Assembly (NCBI GenBank): GCA_017396845.1
Contig: JAFQKQ010000010.1
Span: 120,483 to 184,482, forward strand
Length of the DNA: 64,000 nucleotides
Direction of reading: 5' to 3'
From: Clostridia bacterium
Lineage (GTDB): Bacteria > Bacillota > Clostridia > Christensenellales > Aristaeellaceae
Shown: in pieces, positions 41,498 through 50,873 of the stretch
Layout: each line of letters starts with the position of its first letter
Numbering within the stretch: position 1 is the first letter of the stretch
Made by a program: the position numbers and the translations under genes
The notes under the pieces: model-generated
Told to the model about the DNA's origin: nothing
The model's input: the letters and a program-made list of their open reading frames with translations, nothing else
Databases searched by the model: none

Positions 41498-42628
41498 TCA
41501 CAGATTCACTATAAACACTTTCTCGGTGCCGAACGCATGGAGCGCCGATGCAAGCTCGCTTAACGCTGCCTGCGGCTGTGCCGGGGCGTCCGTTACGATG
41601 ACGGCAGCCTCGTATTTATCGAGATTATAGATATAGGTTTCCCGCGTATTCTGATAAAGACTCGTAAGCTTCCGCCCGTTTGCCGCCGGATAATCCTTTT
41701 CATCGCTGATGCCGATGGGACTTCTGGTGGTGGCATGGCAGAAAACCCGGCCGCTGCAGTGCGCCTCAAGCGCCAAACCCAGCATAAGCGCGGGATACAT
41801 GCATTCCTCCGTTCCGAGTACCAGAACACGCGCGTTTTCGGGTATTTTTCTGCAAAGCTCAGGAAGGCTTTTTTCGATAATGCCGCCGATTGCGCTTTTG
41901 TACGCGCCCATTTCAGCGCCCTGTCTCGGATCCGGATAAGAGGGCGCATTGTTTATAACGATTCTCTCCGCTTCGGCATTTTTATCGCAGGAAACCTTTT
42001 CGGCAATTCGAACGGAAAAATTCTCTACCGCTTTTGTATAATCCTCCTCCGGCAGGCGAACAAGGCATTCCAGCTTGATTCCTTCCTCCGTAAGCGCGCG
42101 TTCGTTTTCGGCGGACATGCGGTTGATAATAGAAGCTGCGACCATGTCGACCTGTTTGCCCTGAGGAATCAGGCCGCGCAGCTGAACGATCATGTTTTTA
42201 AGCGTGCGCCCGGTTGATATCTCGTCTTCGATAAACAAGACGGCTTTTGTTTCTTGAAGCGCCTTCAAAAAGCACTCCTGCGCCAGCTTCTGCTCGGTCG
42301 CGTGGCTGTGCTCCTCCTGAAAGATAATCCAGTCCTTGACAGAGGGCGTTTCTTCACGCGTTGTGTGCATATATACGCAATCATCCGGGAAGCATTCGCA
42401 CACCGCAGCGCCAATGGCTGTCGCGGTTTCCGCAAAGCCTACGATCAAACGCGCCTCGGGATAGCGCCCTGCCAGCTGTCTTCCAAGCGTATGCATCATT
42501 TCCAGCGAAACGGAGGGCTTCACCGGCATGTGCTTAGCCTGCAGGGGATTGACCAGCAAAAACGTGCGCTTGGTATTGTTGACTCTCTTTGCAAGCCTAA
42601 GAACGTCCTTAGGGAAATACTCTTTCAT
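41498..42628 (-). CDS. Phosphoribosyltransferase with TRSP domain
   Basis: This 376-residue protein has an N-terminal PRTase domain, with IVGFAETATAIG and the PRPP loop VLFIEDEISTGRTL. The C-terminal TRSP domain contains VLVLGTEECMYPALMLG and HATTRSPIG, the motif that names it. The family occurs in Ter stress operons, where it is thought to build a nucleoside-like compound with the neighbouring ATP-grasp and CitE-like enzymes. ATG 42628 has AAAGGAACA upstream. Confidence 0.85.
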   Translation of the reverse strand: MKEYFPKDVLRLAKRVNNTKRTFLLVNPLQAKHMPVKPSVSLEMMHTLGRQLAGRYPEARLIVGFAETATAIGAAVCECFPDDCVYMHTTREETPSVKDWIIFQEEHSHATEQKLAQECFLKALQETKAVLFIEDEISTGRTLKNMIVQLRGLIPQGKQVDMVAASIINRMSAENERALTEEGIKLECLVRLPEEDYTKAVENFSVRIAEKVSCDKNAEAERIVINNAPSYPDPRQGAEMGAYKSAIGGIIEKSLPELCRKIPENARVLVLGTEECMYPALMLGLALEAHCSGRVFCHATTRSPIGISDEKDYPAANGRKLTSLYQNTRETYIYNLDKYEAAVIVTDAPAQPQAALSELASALHAFGTEKVFIVNL

Positions 42629-42646
42629 GCTCTGTTCCTTTCAAAA

Positions 42647-43660
42647 TCAATCAAAACATATCGCCGTTTCAACATGCGCCACTCTTCTTTTTTCAAAGGA
42701 GGGATACTGCCATTCGGTTTCATAGCCCAAAAGCTGATTGAGCGCAATCGCCGGCAGATTGATCCCGGCGGCGGCGCAGGAAAGCTGCATTCCGCCCGAC
42801 ATGCGCGGATTGATTTCCAGCAGCCATAATTTGTCTTCGTGCATTCTCAATTGAATATTTATGGGCATATTCGCGCCGATCTCATTCATCAGGCGGCTCG
42901 AAAGCGACAGAACGCTCTCTTCAAACCGCACGATGGAATAGCGGCCGATGTTCTTGTACCTTGGAATAATCAAATCGCCTTTTGCGGTTTTCATGCAGTC
43001 AATGCTGATCTCATACCCGTCCAGATAGGGCATTACGAGTACGGGGATGGAAAAATCGTACTTGGAGAGCACGGCCAGCGCATCCGGATAGTCGATCTTA
43101 AAGCCCGGCTTTTCCAAAAGCGCGCGTTCTTCCTTAAGCCTTGCGTCGATAACGCGGAAGCTCCTTGCGCCTTCGTCAATGCTGAGCTTATAGCATACGC
43201 GCTTATTGTTGACTTTAAGCGCCTCATACGCAGATATAAATTCGTCTATGTTCTTGGCAATCCTTATATCCGGAATGCATTCAAAGCCCTTGCCTGCAAA
43301 AAATTCATACGCAGCGATTTTATCGTCCAGAATCGCAATCATATCGCTTTTTACATCCGTAAACAGCTTAACGCCGATCTCGGCAAAGCGCTCTGAATTT
43401 CTGATAATAGGAGTAAGCTCCCGCCTGGGAACAAAAACATCAATCTTGTGATTTTTGCAAAAATCCAGACAGAAAGAGACATATTCGTCCTCGGAAACGC
43501 CGTCGGGCTCCACGTACCACTCGTCGCATACGCTTTTGTATACCGCCGTGTCGTTTTTGTTCGTGCCGATCACATAGATTTCCTCTTTGCAGCCCTCACG
43601 CATCATGGATATGATATTATAGACTGCGCTGAACCAATGATTAAACCAGATCCGTACCAT
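42647..43660 (-). CDS. ATP-grasp enzyme of the Ter biosynthetic set
   Basis: This 337-residue ATP-grasp carboxylate-amine ligase-like protein starts MVRIWFNHWFS (a pre-ATP-grasp Rossmann domain). Its grasp domain has VCYKLSIDEGARSFRVI, LVMPYLDGYEISIDCM and the metal-binding LLEINPRMSGG. The start at 43660 shares one base with the stop of the CitE-like gene (TAATG). It probably ligates a carboxylate made by the aldolase-like partner to an amine. The true substrates are unknown. Confidence 0.85.
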   Translation of the reverse strand: MVRIWFNHWFSAVYNIISMMREGCKEEIYVIGTNKNDTAVYKSVCDEWYVEPDGVSEDEYVSFCLDFCKNHKIDVFVPRRELTPIIRNSERFAEIGVKLFTDVKSDMIAILDDKIAAYEFFAGKGFECIPDIRIAKNIDEFISAYEALKVNNKRVCYKLSIDEGARSFRVIDARLKEERALLEKPGFKIDYPDALAVLSKYDFSIPVLVMPYLDGYEISIDCMKTAKGDLIIPRYKNIGRYSIVRFEESVLSLSSRLMNEIGANMPINIQLRMHEDKLWLLEINPRMSGGMQLSCAAAGINLPAIALNQLLGYETEWQYPSFEKRRVAHVETAICFD

Positions 43661-44655
43661 TATGCTTCCTCCGTTATGCCGTATATCTGCCCCATGCAGC
43701 TGATTTTTTCCGCCCAGCGCGTATGGCATTTCACTTCGTTCATCCGGGTGCCGCCCGCGCTTTTCGCTACGGCATAACCGCGCCTGTTCCATGCGAGAAT
43801 CGACTGCGCGTCATTGTAGTCCTCTTTGGAAACCTTCAGGCTTTCATAAATCACCGGAAGCTGCGAAGGATGAATGGCAGTTTTTCCGGTAAAGCCGTTT
43901 ACGATATCAAGGCTGATTTCGCGCTTCAGCCCTGCCGCCCATGCGCCGTCGGGAGAATTCCCGAAATACTCCCACACAGGCCCGGAAATTACATATTCGC
44001 GGGAAAATACATTGATAATATCCGATAATATATCTCTGATCACGCCGATATCATATATCGTCTGATGAATTTTTCTACGAACTCCGAACAGATTGCTGAA
44101 ATCATTTCCGCCGACGCGGATATTTAAAATACTATTGCGGATGGGCGCAAGCACGTCCTTCAGCTTTGTAAGCGCATCAATTCTGTTTTCCGCATCCGCC
44201 ACCATGCCGCTTTCCAAAGTGGGCATGATATAGAGCTTATGCATGCGGTGATTGTTGATATGGGTAAGTACTTCAATATACCTTTTTGCATTGTCAAGAT
44301 CGAATTTCGGCAGTATGTAACCCGTCAGCACGTCTTCTGAATCTCTGATCATATTGTGAACGGCAAGCATGTGCTCGGGTGTTCTGATTCGAACGAACAA
44401 AAGCGGTCTGTCCTCTTTCGGAACGGATGTTTTGATATCGATCAGCGTCTTCACAAGCTGTATTTCGGCAGCTTCCAGGGAATCATCGTTGATAGAATCC
44501 TCAAGGCACAAAGCGAGCGAAGTAAGGCAGGGATACGCCTTATTGCGGATTTTTTCGGAGATACCTTCGGAAATCGCGGGCGTGTACATGAGTCCGCCTA
44601 CGCGGTATGGCAAAAGCGTATCCATTTCTGTCGGCAACAGTATCAGTCCTTTCAT
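43660..44655 (-). CDS. HpcH/HpaI aldolase/citrate-lyase beta-like enzyme of the Ter set
   Basis: This 331-residue CitE-like TIM barrel has the acidic metal site in LALCLEDSI, the Arg motif LFVRIRTPEH, the Glu in IMPTLESGMV and VGGNDFSNLFG. FTGKTAIHPSQLPVI is the typical C-terminal block of this superfamily. Relatives cleave or join acyl-CoA or keto acids. The start ATG has almost no Shine-Dalgarno and follows directly after a hairpin, which is unusual for this operon. Confidence 0.85.
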   Translation of the reverse strand: MKGLILLPTEMDTLLPYRVGGLMYTPAISEGISEKIRNKAYPCLTSLALCLEDSINDDSLEAAEIQLVKTLIDIKTSVPKEDRPLLFVRIRTPEHMLAVHNMIRDSEDVLTGYILPKFDLDNAKRYIEVLTHINNHRMHKLYIMPTLESGMVADAENRIDALTKLKDVLAPIRNSILNIRVGGNDFSNLFGVRRKIHQTIYDIGVIRDILSDIINVFSREYVISGPVWEYFGNSPDGAWAAGLKREISLDIVNGFTGKTAIHPSQLPVIYESLKVSKEDYNDAQSILAWNRRGYAVAKSAGGTRMNEVKCHTRWAEKISCMGQIYGITEEA

Positions 44656-44672
44656 AAAAAGCGCTTACGCAA

Positions 44673-44719
44673 GCAAACCGCACATGACCGTAAATTTGTG
44701 CCGGTCATGTGCGATTTGC
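44673..44719 (-). terminator. Long hairpin between telA and the CitE-like gene
   Basis: An 18-bp stem with one mismatch (44673-44690 with 44702-44719) is followed on the minus strand by a second small hairpin and TTTTT just before the start codon. It could be a partial terminator, an attenuator or a processing site that separates the TerD-TelA half from the biosynthetic half. Confidence 0.55.
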
Positions 44720-44737
44720 CCGTATTCAAATGAAAAT

Positions 44738-45886
44738 TTATCTTTTTCCGGGCATATGATACATCTGGTTGAACTCGGTCTTGATGCGCTCCAGACGTAC
44801 CTGATCTTCCGCTCTCTGACGCTTTGCGGTTTCCTGAATCTGGCGGGTTTCTTCGATTCCCTTGACGATCGTGTTCCAGGAAGCCTCCAGCGTTTCGATC
44901 TTCACAGCGCTGGTAGACACAAGGCGGGTGGTAGCGGCGGCCTGCTCGGCGGCGTTGCGGGCGTTTTTCAGCAGCATTTCGTTCGTCTTCTCGTCCAGTG
45001 CAGCCATGGCATCTGCCTGAATGCGCTGTCTCTTGAGCATGATCGCCTGTGCGAGCGCCTGCTTGAATACCGGCAGGGTGATGATGAACGCGGAATTGAT
45101 CTTGCGGACCAGGTTCATGTTGCTGAACTGCATCGTCTTGATCATCGGCACGGACTGCATCGCTACGTTCTCTGCAATGCGCAGATCCTGCGTGCGCTGT
45201 TCGAGCATCTGCAGAGCCTGCTGAAGGGACTGAATTTCGAACTGAATGGCATTGTCGCCCGTGGCTTCGAAATCCGCCTGGCGCTGCGCCATATACTCTT
45301 CGATTTCGCGGCAGCCCTGCTCGCCCGCGAGGATGTATTTTACCAGCTCATGATAGTAGTTTACGTTTGCATCGAAAATCTGCTGGAGCTTGCGGTTGGA
45401 CTGCTTGATCTCCGTTTCATACTGCTTCAGCTGCACATAGATCTTGTCAACCTCTTCGCCCATCGTATGATACTTCGCTAAAATCTTGTCCAGCTGCTTT
45501 CTGAGTCCGCCGAACAGCTTCCCGAACAGCGTGGGATTCTCGCGGATTTCATCGATGTCGAACTTCTCCATGATTTTGCCGAGCGTGGCGAGCATTTCGC
45601 TGGAACCATCCAGCTGCGACATATTCATGCTGTTGAGAACTACGTCGGAGGCCTTCGAAATTTCCTCCGCCGCATGAGCGCCGAAGGTAACGATCGTATC
45701 CAGATTCGAAATTTCAATCTGGCTGGCGAGCGCGTCTACTTCTCTGGAATTCGTGAGCGATTGGTTCATCGATTGTCTGTCTGCAACAATATCATAGCTT
45801 TCTACTACAATTTCCGGTTCCTGCTGAATGGCGGGCGCTGCCGGCGCCACGGGATTCCTATTAAAATTCAGACCCATTTTGCTCAA
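44738..45886 (-). CDS. telA: Toxic anion resistance protein TelA
   Basis: This 382-residue cytoplasmic TelA/KlaA family protein is mostly coiled coil. It shows LDTIVTFGAHAAEEISKASD, GKLFGGLRKQLDKIL and the C-terminal VKIETLEASWNTIVKGIEET. TelA proteins occur in Ter operons and contribute to tellurite or stress resistance by an unknown mechanism. Its ATG overlaps the YceG stop, so the two are coupled, as in Bacillus (yceG-yceH). Confidence 0.93.
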   Translation of the reverse strand: MSKMGLNFNRNPVAPAAPAIQQEPEIVVESYDIVADRQSMNQSLTNSREVDALASQIEISNLDTIVTFGAHAAEEISKASDVVLNSMNMSQLDGSSEMLATLGKIMEKFDIDEIRENPTLFGKLFGGLRKQLDKILAKYHTMGEEVDKIYVQLKQYETEIKQSNRKLQQIFDANVNYYHELVKYILAGEQGCREIEEYMAQRQADFEATGDNAIQFEIQSLQQALQMLEQRTQDLRIAENVAMQSVPMIKTMQFSNMNLVRKINSAFIITLPVFKQALAQAIMLKRQRIQADAMAALDEKTNEMLLKNARNAAEQAAATTRLVSTSAVKIETLEASWNTIVKGIEETRQIQETAKRQRAEDQVRLERIKTEFNQMYHMPGKR

Positions 45887-48285
45887 CTACCTCTCCTGAA
45901 TATATTCCACACCGAATGTGTGTTTTGTGTCACAAGATTAAAATCGGGAAGATTCAGATCGTATACATAGTCGCCGATCTGATGCTCCTGAAGCGTGCCG
46001 GAGGGGAACCACTGCCCGAAGCACTGATATCCCGTGGGCACATAGCATACAACATCGAATCCGATAAGACTCATAAACGCCAGAAGTATCGCGTCCTCCT
46101 TGGAGGCCATCTGCTCCAGCGTGTTCATTACCAGCACCTTCGGATTTTTCTTCGTGAAATCGAACTTCTGTATCATTCGAATCCATTCCTTCTTCATGCT
46201 GAGAACGGTGGAAATGATCAGATATTCCATTCCGTTTTCCGATGTGCCTTTGATGGTCTTCTGGTCGATCAGAATCTGAAGTTTGTTCAGAATGTACTCC
46301 TGTGTTTCCTCCCTAAGCATGGCAAAGGGGTAATGCCGATTGCTCCTGATTTTATCCCTCTGCAGCCGTCCGTTTCTGAAAAACTCAACGGCGGAGGAAG
46401 AAATCGGCGATAGATCCTCCCGAGAAAACATGGGAAGCTGGCGGACAACAATCGTTTCCGGCGTCATCAGCCGCTTGATCGACAGCCAGTACGCGCCCAG
46501 ATCTCCGTGCTTAACGCCGCTGACCTGCGCGAACAATACGGGCATCATTACCGTGTTGTTGACCGTGTTGAAATTGGGGCGGTACTTAAGCTCCTGATCC
46601 CAATACAGCGCGATCTCTTCGTAGGTGGAATTCAGAACAATCGCCTGCGCCGCATCGAATTGCCTGTCGCGGTACAGCCCCGTATTGCTGTAAAGCGTTC
46701 CGTCCAGATCCCGCTCCGCCTGAGAGGCGGCCGTCGTTATGCGAACGGTAGAGTTTTCCTGCGGGAAGGTGTTCATGGCGATGCTTTCCGAATAGGTCTG
46801 TACAAACAGAAGCGGGTCTTGAAGACAGTTGGTTTCTTCAAGGTTGGGATTCAGTAGCAGAATATCTACGGGAAGTTTTGAAAGAAAGCGGAAAAACAGA
46901 GCTTCTCTCTCGTTTTTACAGGGGCCCATGTGTATCAGACACCCTACATGCCTGGGCTTCCAGCCCTCAAACAGGCGCGAATAGCAACGCCTGAACCAGC
47001 AGACCAGGTATACGGCAGTGCTGGATATGCGGTTTGGATTGGCGCCGGGCTTGCTTCCTTCTTCGCTCAGTATCTCCATAAATGCTCTTATGGCAATACT
47101 CTGAAGCTCCAGCGCGGTGCCCACCGTAAGATTCTTGGAAAGATCCGAAATCGCATCGTTGATCGTGCGGTATGCGCCGCGGCGCACGCCCTGAATTTCA
47201 TCGGGCGTAGGCTGATCAAAACCGCCGTTTACAATCATGGGCTTTCGCCCTGCGCTGAGCAGCTTCTGATGAAGCTGTATCAGCTCGTTCGTGTATGTCA
47301 GCCGATCCTCCGCGCCTTCCCGGTATGCAAAGCAGGTGTAGATCAGCTTTTCATCTTCGCCTCTTTTGCCGGACGGCATGAGCATGCTTTCAAATAAATC
47401 CGACTGCATCCATGCGTTGGGATAAACCCTGTATTCGGACGTCGGAATCCGAAGGGGAATATCCGCTGCGCTGCTTGAAGGCGCGCTCCGAGGCGCTCTG
47501 GGCGCAGTCTGCACGGGCTGAACGGGCCGAGGCGGCTGCACGGGCCGAGGCGGCGGGGCGGACGGGCGTGCTTGCGCGGGCGCTGAAGGCGCGCTTGGAC
47601 GCATCTGCGGCCGGCTGTACTGCCTGTTTACATAATCCTTATAGACTTTGTTGATGCTAAAATCCGCCGGGAATGCGCTGCCGTTTGAGAACTTAACGGC
47701 GTTTGACATTTCGGACTGCGCGTCGATTTTCAAATACGCCGCGTCTCCTGCCGTCTGTATGAGAGCAATATCCGTTCCGGCTTCACACAATATGGAAAGA
47801 AAACTGAGATCGAAACCCGAAAGCTCCGCTTGAATCAGCACAAGGGGAAGAGAGCCGCTTCCGAGGCGGATGGCAATTCGTTCAAATTTGAAATACAGCC
47901 AGCACATAAAGCGGATGTATGCGTTTTTCAGCATACCGTCCGTTTTTCCGCGCTGCTTCATTTGGTTCAGCGTCTGATACAGGGAAGAAGCAATCAGATC
48001 ATGCTGCGCGGCGTTCATTCTCGGAAGCCACTTTTTAAGTCCGTCCGAAATAAACGCCTTCTCCAACCGGAAATCATTTCCCATCATTTCGTAGTAATAG
48101 GAAAGATTGCTTTCCGTGGGATTGGGTATTTTTCCCTCAAAAATGACTCCGTTCTGTCGTGCCCGTTCGTATAGCTGAATGATTATCTGTTCAATTTCTC
48201 CGTTATACTGGTTGATTCGTATGAATGAAGGCGAACTTCGATCGGCATTCAGCATTTCGCGTATGTCTGTCATTTGCCTGCGCAT
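45883..48285 (-). CDS. yceG: YceG-like component of the Ter/TelA system
   Basis: This 800-residue protein has two related halves joined by a Pro-rich linker at about residues 230-275 (RPSAPPPRPVQPPRP and similar). In the second half, RKPMIVNGGFDQPTPDEI and CWFRRCYSRLFEGWKPRHVGC fit the large Bacillus YceG-type proteins that precede TelA. No enzyme motif is visible. It is probably a scaffold in the TerD-TelA complex at the membrane. ATG 48285 is chosen, with a TTG one codon earlier and an ATG four codons later. Confidence 0.82.
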   Translation of the reverse strand: MRRQMTDIREMLNADRSSPSFIRINQYNGEIEQIIIQLYERARQNGVIFEGKIPNPTESNLSYYYEMMGNDFRLEKAFISDGLKKWLPRMNAAQHDLIASSLYQTLNQMKQRGKTDGMLKNAYIRFMCWLYFKFERIAIRLGSGSLPLVLIQAELSGFDLSFLSILCEAGTDIALIQTAGDAAYLKIDAQSEMSNAVKFSNGSAFPADFSINKVYKDYVNRQYSRPQMRPSAPSAPAQARPSAPPPRPVQPPRPVQPVQTAPRAPRSAPSSSAADIPLRIPTSEYRVYPNAWMQSDLFESMLMPSGKRGEDEKLIYTCFAYREGAEDRLTYTNELIQLHQKLLSAGRKPMIVNGGFDQPTPDEIQGVRRGAYRTINDAISDLSKNLTVGTALELQSIAIRAFMEILSEEGSKPGANPNRISSTAVYLVCWFRRCYSRLFEGWKPRHVGCLIHMGPCKNEREALFFRFLSKLPVDILLLNPNLEETNCLQDPLLFVQTYSESIAMNTFPQENSTVRITTAASQAERDLDGTLYSNTGLYRDRQFDAAQAIVLNSTYEEIALYWDQELKYRPNFNTVNNTVMMPVLFAQVSGVKHGDLGAYWLSIKRLMTPETIVVRQLPMFSREDLSPISSSAVEFFRNGRLQRDKIRSNRHYPFAMLREETQEYILNKLQILIDQKTIKGTSENGMEYLIISTVLSMKKEWIRMIQKFDFTKKNPKVLVMNTLEQMASKEDAILLAFMSLIGFDVVCYVPTGYQCFGQWFPSGTLQEHQIGDYVYDLNLPDFNLVTQNTHSVWNIFRRGS

Positions 48286-48301
48286 CAAAGCACCCCGTTT
48301 T

Positions 48302-48892
48302 TTAGTATCGATTCATTTTCCAGTGATTCATGAGGAATCCAAGAGATCCGCCAACCGTTCCGCCGACGATATGCGCCATATACGAAACCGGTCCGCCGAC
48401 GGTAAACGCCTGATAAATCTGCTGGCCGATGTACAGAAGCGCTACCAGTATGAAAGTAATGGGGATCGACTTATCCTTCATGCCGGTGATCGAGGAGAGC
48501 AGAATCATAGCAAACACAACGCCGCTTGCGCCGAGCAGTCCCGTGGACGGGAAAATGAAGAACTGAATGAGACCGGTAACGAGCGCGGTAGCCAGAATAA
48601 TGAACCATATATTCGAGGTTCCGTATTTTTCTTCAAGCAGCGGCCCGAGAATGAGGATGTACATGATGTTGCCGAGGAAATGATCCCAGTTGGCATGCCC
48701 GAAAACGTGTCCGAAAAAACGAATGTACGTCAGCGGGTTGAGAAGAGAGGATCTGTAGACGCTGAACAGAACATTCGTAGAGCCCTTCTTTGTAATCCAG
48801 TCCAGAATCATGGCGATCAGGCAGATGCCCGTAAATACCAATATAGCAGGCGCGTTAAATACGATCCTGCGTTTTTTTAAATTGTTATCCAT
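48302..48892 (-). CDS. Rhomboid family intramembrane protease
   Basis: This 196-residue membrane protein has six hydrophobic helices. The Ser of GASGVVFAM and the His of MAHIVGGTVGG give the rhomboid catalytic dyad, and HANWDHFLGNI is the His/Asn motif of helix 2. ATG 48892 has GGGAG upstream. It lies inside the Ter operon, where it may cut a membrane partner. A TerC membrane protein, usual for such operons, is not present. Confidence 0.88.
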   Translation of the reverse strand: MDNNLKKRRIVFNAPAILVFTGICLIAMILDWITKKGSTNVLFSVYRSSLLNPLTYIRFFGHVFGHANWDHFLGNIMYILILGPLLEEKYGTSNIWFIILATALVTGLIQFFIFPSTGLLGASGVVFAMILLSSITGMKDKSIPITFILVALLYIGQQIYQAFTVGGPVSYMAHIVGGTVGGSLGFLMNHWKMNRY

Positions 48893-48974
48893 AGTGCCGT
48901 CTCCCATATTCAAATTGCAAATCAAGGGAGAACGATTTCGCAAACGCTCTCCCTCAATCTGTGCCGTATACTTA

Positions 48975-49559
48975 TCAGACGTTTACGCCGTAGCTTCTGC
49001 AGAGCGCTTCGAGGCCGCCGCTGTATCCTGCTCCGACAGCGTTGAATTTCCAGTCGTTGCCGTTTCTGTAGATTTCGCAGACAACCAGTGCCGTTTCGAT
49101 GGAGAACTCTTCTACCAAGTCAAAGCGGAGCTCTTCCTGACCGACCATGTCGTCCTCGTTTGCCATCTTTGCTACGCGAACGTAGGCGTTGGAGACCTGA
49201 CCGAAGTTCTGACGGCGGGCGGGCGCGTCATAAATGGTTACGGTAATGGCGATCTTCTTAATGTCCGCAGGAACCTTGTTGAGGTTAAGAACGATCACTT
49301 CGTCATCGCCGTCGCCGTCGCCGGTTCTGTTGTCGCCGGTGTGGCGTACCGCGCCGTCTGCGCTTTCAAGATTGCCGTAGAAGATAAAATCTTCGTCCTT
49401 GCGAACCTTGCCGTTTTCGCCGAGCATAAACGCGCAAGCGTCAAGGTCGAAATCGAAGCCGCCGTCGTAGCGGTTGGTATCCCAGCCAAGGCCTACCAGA
49501 GCCATCGTCATGCCTTTTTCCAGTGAAACTCGCTGACCTTTAGAAAGATTAACACCCAT
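48975..49559 (-). CDS. terD: TerD family protein (copy 3)
   Basis: This 194-residue TerD/CABP domain has the double Ca2+ sites: GGFDFDLDACAFML and the [12 protein letters not shown] acidic loop. Most similar in order to the copy at 50240, it shows [15 protein letters not shown]. TerD proteins bind Ca2+ and assemble at the inner membrane in tellurite or phage-stress responses. It belongs to the middle of the Ter operon. Confidence 0.95.
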   Translation of the reverse strand: MGVNLSKGQRVSLEKGMTMALVGLGWDTNRYDGGFDFDLDACAFMLGENGKVRKDEDFIFYGNLESADGAVRHTGDNRTGDGDGDDEVIVLNLNKVPADIKKIAITVTIYDAPARRQNFGQVSNAYVRVAKMANEDDMVGQEELRFDLVEEFSIETALVVCEIYRNGNDWKFNAVGAGYSGGLEALCRSYGVNV

Positions 49560-49603
49560 TCCTCTTTACCTCCGTTCCTCAGATAAAACTTGATAATATG
49601 TGA

Positions 49604-50188
49604 TTAAACGAAGCGTTCGATCGTCTGCTTGAGTCCTGCGTCGTTCGTGGGCTGTCCGACAGCGCTGAACTTCCAGATTCCGTTGTACCTGTACAGCTCG
49701 CCGAAGATCATGGCGGTCATGCCGTTATAGTTTTCGGAAAGGTCGTACTTGCACATTTCCTGATTGGTATCCGCGTCCACAATGCGGATGAAGGCATTAT
49801 TGATCATGCCGAAATGCTGCTTGCGCTCTCTGGGCTGATAAATGTTTACTACAACGCCGATCTTGTCGTAGTTGGCGGGGACAGCGGAGAGATCGATCAC
49901 GATCTGCTCGTCATCACCGTCGCCTGCGCCGGTCAGGTTGTCGCCCATATGCCTTACGGCCTTGCTCTTATGAGTGAGGTTTCCGAAGTATACTACGTCG
50001 TCAATGCTCACACACTTGCCTCCGGTGCAAAGAATCGCGGATGCGTCGCAGTCGATCGGCTGAGGCTTGAAAAAGAATCCGCCGCGCTGTACTTCATCCC
50101 AGCCAAGACCTACGATAACCTTACGGAGTACGTCGCCGTTTCCTTTGCGAAGTTCTACTTTTTGTCCCTTCTGAAGATTGACACTCAT
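49604..50188 (-). CDS. terD: TerD family protein (copy 2, divergent)
   Basis: This 194-residue TerD paralogue diverges in its first Ca2+ loop: QPIDCDASAILCTGG replaces the FDLD form of the other two copies. The second loop, TGAGDGDDEQIVI, is intact. An insertion near VQRGGFFFKPQ also sets it apart. It is probably a distinct subunit rather than a redundant copy. It has its own ribosome site (AGAAGGG) 51 nt after copy 1. Confidence 0.93.
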   Translation of the reverse strand: MSVNLQKGQKVELRKGNGDVLRKVIVGLGWDEVQRGGFFFKPQPIDCDASAILCTGGKCVSIDDVVYFGNLTHKSKAVRHMGDNLTGAGDGDDEQIVIDLSAVPANYDKIGVVVNIYQPRERKQHFGMINNAFIRIVDADTNQEMCKYDLSENYNGMTAMIFGELYRYNGIWKFSAVGQPTNDAGLKQTIERFV

Positions 50189-50239
50189 TGTGCTTCCCCC
50201 TTTTAGTGTATTTATATCTGTTTTGTTTAGTTGCTCACA

Positions 50240-50818
50240 TTACACGTTTACGCCGTAGTTTACGCACAGCGCGGCCAGACCGCCCTGGAATCCGCTTCCG
50301 ATGGCGTTGAACTTCCACTCGCCGTTATGGCGGTACAATTCGCCGACTACGACGGAGGTTTCGATGGAGAAGTCCTCGCCCAGATCATAGTGGAGGATTT
50401 CCTGATTGGTATCCTCGTTTACGATGCGGATGAAGGCGTTCTCAACCTGACCGAAATTCTGACGGCGCGCGTCCGCATCATAGATGCTGACGGCAAAGGT
50501 GATTCTTTCGACCGATGCGGGCACCTTGTTAAGGACTACCTTGATCACCTCGTCATCACCGTCGCCGACGCCGGTAAGGTTATCGCCCATGCTCTCTACG
50601 GAACCGGACGAATGAAGTTTGTTTCCGTAGAATACAAAGTCTGCGTCAGAGGCAACCTTGCCGTTTCCGGCAAGCATGAAAGTAACTACGTCAAGATCGA
50701 AGTCGCTGGCTCCGTCGTATCTGTTGGTGTCCCAGCCCAGTCCTACATGAAGCTTATTAAGCCCCGGATTCGTCTTGGTAAGATCTACCTTCTGTCCCTT
50801 GGAAAGATTTACAGGCAT
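50240..50818 (-). CDS. terD: TerD family protein (copy 1)
   Basis: This 192-residue TerD has [17 protein letters not shown] and [14 protein letters not shown] as Ca2+ loops and [17 protein letters not shown] further on. It is the first of three tandem TerD genes and follows the Ca2+ ATPase by 55 nt on the same strand. Calcium transport and calcium-binding TerD proteins may be functionally linked. Confidence 0.95.
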   Translation of the reverse strand: MPVNLSKGQKVDLTKTNPGLNKLHVGLGWDTNRYDGASDFDLDVVTFMLAGNGKVASDADFVFYGNKLHSSGSVESMGDNLTGVGDGDDEVIKVVLNKVPASVERITFAVSIYDADARRQNFGQVENAFIRIVNEDTNQEILHYDLGEDFSIETSVVVGELYRHNGEWKFNAIGSGFQGGLAALCVNYGVNV

Positions 50819-50873
50819 ATGATTACCTCCCAGCGTTTTTTATTAAGAGAATTTCATTCACGGATCATATCCG

